From assembly GCA_034698045.1 (NCBI GenBank), contig JAQGAU010000638.1, positions 1 through 25,402 of the forward strand: a stretch of DNA of 25,402 nt, in the 5' to 3' direction. The notes under the pieces were generated by a model that ran no database searches, was not told the DNA's origin, and worked only from the letters and a program-made list of their open reading frames with translations. Positions 19,915 through 25,402 of this stretch are shown here, piece after piece (position 1 is the stretch's first letter; each line of letters opens with the position of its first letter). The stretch comes from Paramacrobiotus richtersi. Taxonomy: Eukaryota > Tardigrada > Eutardigrada > Parachela > Macrobiotidae. The position numbers and the translations under genes are program-made.

Positions 19915-20650
19915 TCGCTGCTTGACCATTAAGGCCAGAATGTCGTTTACCGTGTATGCGAAACCAACGTTACCCAACAACCCTTGAAAACCATTCGCAG
20001 TCAAACTGCAACAGCCTATTTCTTCCCTTTGCCACCACCCATCTGCGTCTGCTGTTTAGCCTACGCTCTGGCCTGCGCCCGTCTTTCAGCCTCAAACTCA
20101 GCGGCCGCCTGCTTCAGCCGCGCAATCTCCTGCAACCGCGATCTCTCCGTCATTCGCCAGTTCGCCTCCTTGATCTGCTGATGGGTGATGAACCGGGGAT
20201 TCAGCGGGAGCGGAATACCCGGGATCTCCTCGCCTTCGGCCAGTAGCTCTGCCTCCTCCGCTTTTGGATGCGCGGGACCGGTATCGAATGGGATGCGGTT
20301 GTGGTGGAAGGCAGTTTGGGAGAGCGGTACTCGGGGAACTCGGAATCGTCCACCAGGTCCTTGAGAAAGGATTAGGTGCGGTGGACGCAGCGGGATGACG
20401 GACCGTTTTCGATGCGGTGGAGGGTCAGCTCGGTGAGGTCCAAAAGGCCTTTGATACCTGGAAAAAAAAGGTCTAGTCAGTTGAAAATGATAAAGTTCAC
20501 TGTTGTAGCGCGAAATCTGCAGATTGGTTCGCATGCGGTGTTTAAGTAGCCCGGTGTGGCGAAAATAACCGGATTATTTCTGGTGTGTGATAAATTCATA
20601 ATAAAATCATGGAGCAGGCGTTTTAGAGTCTGGTAATAAACGTATCCTTA
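19915..20650 (-). pseudogene. Broken duplicate of an unrecognised gene, copy D
   Basis: The last-exon-like piece runs 20457-20016 after acceptor tttttttccag. Comparison with copy E (24680-25115) suggests an ancestral frame GLLDLT-LTLHRIE, then LVDD, SPKLPST, NRI-FDTGPAHPKAEEAE, GIPLPLNPRFITHQQIKEAN, WRMTERSRLQ, AEFEAERRAQARA and GGGKGKK. Copy D has a TAA in the first part, a one-base frameshift near 20299-20306, and a TAG at 20063-20061 (GAG in copy E) removing the last 15 residues. Similarity to copy E continues past both exon ends, including aatcgatcgctg...ttgaccattaa downstream and ttttagagtctggt upstream, so this is a genomic duplication, not a retrocopy. The protein is an Ala/Glu/Arg-rich helix with a basic tail; I do not recognise it. 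Confidence 0.6.
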
Positions 20651-20931
20651 TGGTAATGGCCGTTTTGGTGTGTAAACCAATGGTTGATGTTCTTGACCAA
20701 TTCTTCGCCTAAGTTAAAGGAACTGGTGCAGCGCGTCAACTGCTCATACCGAACGACTAGTGGGCGCAGAAATTGTACCTCTTCCCGAAATGATCGGTAT
20801 TCGACGTTTAATTGTAGGTGAATTGGGGATCGAATCGTAACGAATAGTAACTTCCGCAAGAAGGATTACTCGGCTACGGCCAAGCTGGTGGCAATCTCGC
20901 CTATGTGTTGCATGACTGGAAAGGAAATCGT
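20622..20931 (-). other. Candidate exon of unknown protein upstream of copy D
   Basis: After a good acceptor (cgatttcctttccag) the frame reads MQHIGEIATSLAVAE, a TAA, then SFLRKLLFV, SFREEVQFLRPLVVRYEQL, NLGEELVKNINHWF and a stop at 20625-20623. The sequence looks protein-like, with amphipathic helices, but carries an internal stop and matches no family that I know. It could be an upstream exon of the decayed gene D or an independent relic. Confidence 0.3.
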
Positions 20932-20959
20932 AAAAACGCAGGTAAAATCTTAATTCGCA

Positions 20960-21620
20960 CAATATACTCCTGTACCGCTAATGCGCTTTGCTCCCTTGAT
21001 TGTCGGTGTTGAGTCAACTTAAGTGTAAGGCGCTTGTAATTACGTACTTACTGGCCGCATTGTAGAGATTTTCATCTGAATGTATAGATCAATAAACGCC
21101 GGACAATGGCTTACGTCTTGGGCGCACACACTTATTCAAACAAAATATTAACAAGGCGGCCAGTAAGCAGGCAATACGCCGTACACAGGGCCGTACACTC
21201 AACACCGGCAATTACAGCGGACTGCGAGAGCAATTCCGTATCCTGTGTGGAGATGTATGCTCTGTGTGGGGGGCTTTTCGGTGGGCGGAAGGGGGCATTG
21301 TTTCATACAGATGCATTCTAGTTTCACTCAATTATACAGTCTGCGTCATATCCCAAAGCGCGCGATAAAACATCAAAGTTCGTTTCAAGAGCGCATGATT
21401 GTTGAGAAATTTTCTCTTCTCAACCAACGGCCTAGCGGAATTACATGATGAACAGTTGTTTAGACAAATTAGACAAGGCCTTAAAAGCAGCAGCGAAGTA
21501 TTGTGATTATCGGCCGAGCTGCGGCCCGAGAGGTCACTTAAATTAGGCAACAAATATGAAGGAGAGTCCTTATAATGATTTTTCATCACCTTGTTTTCTT
21601 ACCTCAGAGTGTACTCCCTG
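20960..21620. other. No gene seen
   Basis: Only short overlapping frames without signatures are present; no repeat is recognised. Confidence 0.4.
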
Positions 21621-21626
21621 CACTGT

Positions 21627-21714
21627 TGAAATGAATATTAAACTGCTATGCATGTTAATTCTGCTTGAAAATCCAGGCAGAAATAACACGCAGAGTAGTT
21701 TAATATTCATTTCA
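21627..21714. ncRNA. 88-nt near-perfect hairpin, pre-miRNA-like or tiny MITE
   Basis: Arms of 41 nt (21627-21667 and 21674-21714) surround a 6-nt loop (aaaatc). The first 18 pairs are perfect (tgaaatgaatattaaact); overall about 36 of 41 positions pair, with two further G-U pairs and three mismatches in the inner half. Length, loop and scattered mismatches suit a microRNA precursor. A miniature inverted-repeat element would look the same, and no duplicate copy or expression evidence is available here. Confidence 0.4.
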
Positions 21715-21719
21715 GCAAA

Positions 21720-22340
21720 GAAAACGCAACCGTGCAAGTGAAAGGGCAGAACACGCGATTGTATAACTAAAACAAACGAAAACTTAGATATGGTTCCAGG
21801 TTATTCACAGAGGTCACTAGGCTTCAGTCAGGCGCTCCAGAAAATCGGCGGCAAGTGAACTGTAACATTAACTTTGCACGATTTTCATACATCTGAATCA
21901 GTGTCGTTAATGTCTAGGTAGCTAATAACGTATTTCAGACATACCTAAGAAAAAGTTCATTATTTCACAGCGTCATCCGACCTGCAGCGGCTTTTTAGCC
22001 ATGCAGTTGCAGTAATAAGCCCGACAATACAACGACAATGACCCGCCTGTGGCGTGGTCACAATCGCACCCAGCCTGGCAGGCAGCTGTGACTAAACTTA
22101 TGCGGTGCAATGCTGCGGCGAGATATTGTTGGGAAAGCAATGCATTCAATAATTCCAACTGCCAATTGTTCACGACACAAACATCTTTGCATGTATACAT
22201 GCTACCCTCGCTTATAAGGAAATGACAGATAACCCAAACCGTGTGTAAGTTACATGTCCTTTCTGACCTTGACCTTTGTTTTTATATGTGTACTCCATGT
22301 GTAATTGTTGTACCGTCTGAAAAGGAAAGTAAACTTTCAG
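21720..22340. other. No gene seen
   Basis: Short frames only (for example 21973-22200, minus). No family signature is visible. Confidence 0.4.
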
Positions 22341-22344
22341 ATGA

Positions 22345-22480
22345 CATTTGCCGGACCTGGGTACGAGTATAGTCTCTGAACGCGGCTCCCCCGTCATCCC
22401 TTGGAATTACACCAAGGAATACAAAAACTGATGGACGAAGTAACAGCGGTTCAAAGTTTCTTGGCTTTCCGGATCTCATT
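22345..22480 (-). mobile_element. Probable remnant of the same LINE C-terminal region
   Basis: The minus strand reads ETLNRCYFVHQFLYSLV, a stop, FQ, then GMTGEPRSETIL. The seven-residue block MTGEPRS is identical to that in the LINE fragment at 14291-14806 and lies at nearly the same distance after ETL. The rest is heavily diverged. Confidence 0.35.
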
Positions 22481-22489
22481 AGCGAATCC

Positions 22490-23300
22490 GGGTTCTCCTG
22501 CTACAGAAGAGGCTAAGGACGAAAAAACTAATTGGTCGCTGTAGATATCACTTTCTTTCTTTTCATCGAAGACAAAGCATTTTAAGGGACAGAAACATAA
22601 GCTGCCGTTAAGTCCTCGTATTTACGGGACTTAATTACTGTACGGGGGAAGCCTCCAGTAGAGTTTCTCGACAAAGTGAAGACAGCACTGCCCTGCTGTA
22701 AAATAGAAGTTTAGCACTCAACAATATTAATGAGAGGGAGGGAATACTTGTATGCCACGTGTTACAGTAATAACCAACTCTGCATATTCTCCGAAAGCAA
22801 GAGTCTAGCCAAAGAAGCGGGTAGTATTCACAATAATTATTGTCAGCTAATATCGCCAACGCTGATATCGGCAGCGGCACTGACTTTGCACACATGCACG
22901 ATGGTTTTGAGCTGCCGCTACAACTGACCTTACGGTGAAGCTATCAGCCCTTTTGCTTTTAGAGCGTACTGACGTGCGGAACCTGATAATTTGTACCCGA
23001 ATTTACTTTCTTGCAAAAAAAGTATGATCTCGCAGTACTTTTGTTGGTCTGTTCTGCGCGGCTGCGCTACATGTTTGATATGTTTGTGGTGGTAACGAGA
23101 TATGATTGGTAACGAGATAAGAATTACAAAGGTGAAAAACGTACGAGATCGGGAAATACGATCGGAAAAAGTACAATCAGGAATATGCTGAATGGCGTAG
23201 TTGGTGGCCAGAGAAACGGCCACACGGGCAGCGCGCACAGTAAGAAGGATGTCCCGCACGCACGCCTCGCTGGCACATAGGCCAGATGCTTACTAATTTG
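22490..23300. other. No gene that I can support
   Basis: The frame 22930-23259 (minus; VRDILLTVRAARVAVSLATN...) stays open for 109 codons and has a mixed, protein-like composition. It lacks recognisable motifs and clear splice partners. Confidence 0.2.
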
Positions 23301-23420
23301 CTTGTTCGGCTAAAGTTGCCGATTCATACGTCCAAGGGAGTGCCGGAATACCGGGCATGTCACAAAGCTAGCCGAGAACAAGAAGCGCCGTTGTTATGGT
23401 TTCATGGAGGAAGTTAGGTT
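23300..23420 (+). mobile_element. Short LINE remnant related to 917-1100
   Basis: CLFG, a stop, SCRF, then GHVTKLAENKKRRCYGFMEE parallels CYLFGYGRRF...GHVAQLAENRKR...AFVEE at 917-1100, with similar nucleotide spacing. It contains stops and is not coding. The stretch 23420-24590 beyond it shows no supportable gene. Confidence 0.45.
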
Positions 23421-24589
23421 ATTTGCTTTACCTACTAGCACCAATCGTTGCCATTTCTTGCCAATCAGTTTTATGAAATGGCTGTAGTCTGCCCTAAGGG
23501 CAGCAAATACCATGGCACCCATTAATTGCGATAGAGCCCAGGCCCGTTATCTCAGGTTTTTACAGCTGTTCAGTTCCTTATAATCACTTCTCAAGTTGGC
23601 GTGTAGTTTGTGTCGTATACGAATACAGTACGCAGTGTGGCGGAAACTTGTTGGACGCTGCTTTAATAATTATACGAATTACTATCGTACTTCATTTTCC
23701 CCGGTACCGAAAACAGCAATAAAGACTACTAGTATAAATATATTGTGTCCGGCTGTTGGATTCTTTCGTCTTGACTGTTGCACAACCGCTACAAAGCCTG
23801 CTGTAATAATAATTAAAATATCTGTAATAAGAATTAGATCCAATTGTCGTAATATGTATGATTAAAAAGATATTCCTCCAACCGACATTTATTGTTTCCG
23901 GGTTGTATACTTTTTGGATTACGCTGCACAATCTTGAAGAATATTTTCGTTCCGATACCGTTTTACTTCGCGTTCGAGCCGTTTTCTTGCTCTAGTGGTT
24001 TTTTTGTCGTCACATTAAATAATTTACTTGTTAGCATTTTTCGACGGCAAAAAAGGAACTGCTAGTCAAATATCGAGTTCAGTTCGGAGATCACATTTGA
24101 GGCGTTTAGCACCCGGAAAAGAACCGCAGTAAATGACGGCACGATCAGTCGATATATCGATCCAACCTTGCGCACAAAAAACTGTACAGGTCGCTAAAGG
24201 CTTTCGGTTGCTCTGAGCGCACCCTGTTTTGATCCTTTTTTTCGACCAAGGTTGAGTTCCTAGCGAAAGCAGGAACACCCAGAACTATCAATCGTACAAG
24301 GTGCAAGAAGTAAAACGGTTTGCAGCTGAAACCTCGCGCCTCAGGTTTCCTTAGTCTATTTGACGTGGTTTTATTTGTTTGTTATCACTAACAGCGAAGT
24401 ACTGGTTGGTTCAGTCACCTACATGCATTGCATTGCAACTGCATCTTCTAAATTCAACATTTAGATTGACATTCGATCCAAAGTATACCAGATTTATCGC
24501 AAATCCATACATAATTAACAGCAAACGTCAAATTGACTAAATTGCATGATTAACTGACCATGCTTCAACGTAAGAACAGAGCGACCACG

Positions 24590-25185
24590 TAATCGATCAC
24601 CTGCTGGACCATTAACGACAGAATGTCGTATGCCGTGCATGCAAAACCAAGCAACCCGTCAAAGCTATTCGCATTCCAACTATTTCTTCCCTTTGCCACC
24701 GCCCATCTGCATCTGCTGTTTCGCCTCCGCCCTGGCCTGCGCCCGTCTCTCGGCCTCAAACTCAGCGGCCGCCTGCTTTAGCCGCGCAAGCTCCTGCAAC
24801 CGCGATCTCTCGGTCATTCGCCAATTGGCCTCCTTGATCTGCTGATGGGTAATGAACCGGGGATTCAACGGCAGCGGGATACCCGGGATCTCCTCGCCCT
24901 CCGCCAGTAGCTCCGCCTCCTCCGCTTTGGGATGTGCGGGGCCGGTGTCGAAGAGGATGCGGTTGTTGGTGGAGGGCAGTTTGGAGGAGGGTATTCGAGG
25001 AAATCGAAATCGTCCACAAAGTCTTGGAGAACGGACCAGGTGCGGTGGAAGAAAGGTAGTGTGTCTTCGATTCGGTGGAGGGTCAGGCCGGTTAGGTCCA
25101 AGAGGCCTTTGGTACCTGGAAATGAAAGTTCAAATTAAAACAACTTCGACGTAGAACAAATTCATGACACCGCCGTTTTACAGTC
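24590..25185 (-). pseudogene. Second broken duplicate of the same unrecognised gene, copy E
   Basis: The exon runs 25115-24680 after acceptor tttcatttccag and ends with GGGKGKK and TAG. The first frame reads KGLLDLTGLTLHRIEDTLPF, FFHRTWSVLQDFVDDFDFLE; the second reads NNRILFDTGPAHPKAEEAEL, then IPGIPLPLNPRFITHQQIKE. They are joined only through a one-base loss in the CCTCCTCC run (24983-24992), a place where copy D is intact. The C-terminal part is a long amphipathic helix rich in Glu, Ala and Arg with a Gly/Lys tail. D and E are about 4.67 kb apart in the same orientation. If the frameshift is an assembly error, E could be the working copy, with its earlier exons beyond the window. Confidence 0.6.
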
Positions 25186-25402
25186 TGGTCTAATCAAAAT
25201 TTTCGATGTGGGAAAGCCTATTTGAACAAAAGCTTACAAGCAATTATCATGTATACTTGTATATGCACAGAAATGTCATGTGCACATATAAACAGAAATG
25301 TGAAACGAGCCACTGCTCTACGACTTGTTACGGTAGCCGGATGACTCATATCTACAGGATAGCATTCCAGGCCAAGTGCATGAATTAGATATTCATACAA
25401 TT

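Overview
The window looks like nuclear DNA from an invertebrate animal. Coding pieces are split by GT-AG introns, the kinase resembles animal MAP3K-type kinases, and the interspersed repeats are decayed LINEs and TA-flanked inverted-repeat elements. There are no bacterial-style operons. A tardigrade or other compact-genome invertebrate would fit, but nothing here proves it.

The main finding is on the minus strand. Four exons (6661-6000, 5934-5397, 4384-4015, 2531-1900) join in phase into a type I membrane protein: signal peptide, GH16-like (beta-glucanase fold) ectodomain lacking the catalytic residues, one transmembrane helix with a basic stop-transfer, then a MAP3K-like Ser/Thr kinase domain. 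This layout resembles plant lectin receptor kinases. I know of no described animal family with it. The copy carries one in-frame TGA in the kinase C-lobe, and several canonical kinase residues are replaced.

Two relatives lie on the same strand. Paralogue A (exons 18486-17913, 9335-9032, 8673-8479) keeps the ectodomain and tail but stops just after the membrane-proximal segment; its first exon has a one-base frameshift, and its first intron would be about 8.6 kb. Copy C (748-195) keeps only the last ectodomain piece and tail and looks decayed. Shared intron positions and phases show common ancestry.

The rest is mostly repeats. LINE remnants lie at 917-1300, 12382-13112, 14291-14806, about 22345-22480 and 23300-23420. 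A 92-bp palindromic satellite forms an array at 16012-16700 and recurs at 9916-10017 and 10956-11085. The latter two flank a 936-bp TIR element that inserted at TA inside a satellite unit. A roughly 480-bp long inverted repeat lies at 19183-19661 and an 88-nt pre-miRNA-like hairpin at 21627-21714. At 19915-20650 and 24590-25185 there are two broken copies of one unrecognised gene, with different disabling mutations. Large stretches (6700-7860, 11090-12050, 13520-14280, 14810-16000, 16700-17900, 18490-19180, 20960-21620, 21720-22340, 23420-24590) hold no gene I can support.
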